Shown here: in pieces, positions 5,094 through 5,618 of the stretch | Position numbering within the stretch: the first letter of the stretch is position 1 | How the letters are laid out: the number at the start of each line of letters is the position of its first letter | DNA from: Promethearchaeota archaeon | GTDB lineage: Archaea; Asgardarchaeota; Lokiarchaeia; Sigynarchaeales; SOKP01 | NCBI GenBank assembly: GCA_004524515.1 | Contig: SDNV01000164.1 | Location: 1-5,618, forward strand | Reading direction: 5' to 3' | DNA length: 5,618 bases | Translations under genes and position numbers: made by a program | The notes under the pieces: generated by a model | Database searches by the model: none | What the model saw: the letters and a program-made list of their open reading frames with translations, nothing else | What the model was told of the DNA's origin: nothing

Positions 5094-5618
5094 ATGGTAG
5101 ATTATAACATCTCTGAATTTATTGATGATTATTTAATTGCTAAGGAAATAGAAGAAGGATGCGCCGCTTCCACTATAAAAGCGTATAGATATGATCTTCA
5201 AAAATTTATCGAAATAGTAGGGGACCTTGAAATCAATTCTCCTTTTATACGCCAAAAAGTTAGACTTTTTTTGAAGAAATTAAAAGAAAAAAACTATACT
5301 AAGAAAGCGGTGGCTCGAAAAATTGCTTCTCTACGTTCCTTTTTTAAATTTTTAACCATAAATGAATTTATTGACAAAAATCCCATGAGTACAATAAAAT
5401 CTCCTAAAGTTAAATTGGAAGAAAGTTTACCTAAATTTTTAACCGTTTCAGACATAGAAGTCATTTTTAAAAAGTTAAAGGATAGAAAATTATTTAATTC
5501 CCGCAAAAGTGAGCGATATTATTTAATTGTTCGACTACTCTACTCAACCATGGCAAGAGTAAGTGAGTTATGTAATATTAAAATTAAAAATGTTGATTTT
5601 GACAGAGGATATATTCGA
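5094..5618 (+). CDS. xerA: Xer-type tyrosine recombinase, 3' end outside window
   Basis: Tyrosine recombinases of the Xer type resolve chromosome dimers at dif, or integrate mobile elements. The 175 visible residues begin with the SAM-like core-binding domain (about 5-100). It includes the typical ASTIKAYRYDLQKFIEIVG at 25-43, TKKAVARKIASLRSFFKFL at 69-87 and KNPMSTIKSPK at 95-105. The catalytic domain starts at LPKFLTVSDIE (112-122) and reaches the first catalytic Arg, R155, in YSTMARVSELCNIKIKNVDF; relatives have GLRVSEL here. The remaining catalytic residues (Lys, H-x-x-R, His/Trp, Tyr) lie beyond the window, so activity cannot be confirmed. The family norm is about 280-300 residues. The ATG at 5094 has no clear ribosome site, which suggests a leaderless message. 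The gene symbol is assigned on archaeal context and domain layout; a mobile-element integrase remains possible. Confidence 0.9.
   Translation, partial: MVDYNISEFIDDYLIAKEIEEGCAASTIKAYRYDLQKFIEIVGDLEINSPFIRQKVRLFLKKLKEKNYTKKAVARKIASLRSFFKFLTINEFIDKNPMSTIKSPKVKLEESLPKFLTVSDIEVIFKKLKDRKLFNSRKSERYYLIVRLLYSTMARVSELCNIKIKNVDFDRGYIR

Noticed and set aside
5294..5506. 70-codon minus-strand open frame
   Set aside because: It is antisense to the recombinase coding sequence, which has a convincing XerA-like translation throughout.

Overview
The window is AT-rich and looks archaeal. Several genes are preceded at the expected distance by archaeal TATA boxes (TTTATAAATA-like). One gene (at 4048) appears to be transcribed without a leader, while others have Shine-Dalgarno sites. 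Gene ends are followed by bare oligo-T tracts rather than GC-rich hairpins. The protein set (A-type flavoprotein, NADPH-motif-less thioredoxin reductase, Xer-type recombinase) fits an anaerobic archaeon. I cannot name the lineage with confidence; an Asgard-like or other low-GC archaeon is possible.

Layout. 1-834 (minus): N-terminal two thirds of an A-type flavoprotein (flavodiiron protein), running off the left edge. 835-1072: divergent intergenic region with a promoter for each side and a run of A7/T7 palindromes. 1073-1230 (plus): a small Cys/His-rich protein of about 52 residues. It has an excellent Shine-Dalgarno site but can only be read through a one-base shift at an A7 run. 1302-3084: a two-gene ABC-2 exporter operon (ATPase, then permease, one base apart). 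3361-3864: a small membrane methyltransferase of the ICMT/PEMT type. 4048-4974: a thioredoxin reductase-like flavoprotein that keeps the FAD motifs and redox Cys pair but lacks the NADPH-binding motifs. 5094-5618: N-terminal part of a XerA/XerC-like tyrosine recombinase, running off the right edge. It is preceded by a 10-bp perfect inverted repeat with a 6-bp centre.

How the genes fit together. This is not one pathway: most genes have their own promoter, and only the ABC pair is clearly an operon. Two redox flavoproteins suggest oxygen/NO defence and thiol redox control in an anaerobe, possibly using F420H2, ferredoxin or rubredoxin instead of NADPH.

The three items most worth following are the A_AAA_AAA frameshift in the small gene, the dif-like inverted repeat just upstream of the recombinase, and the missing NADPH site in the thioredoxin reductase homologue.
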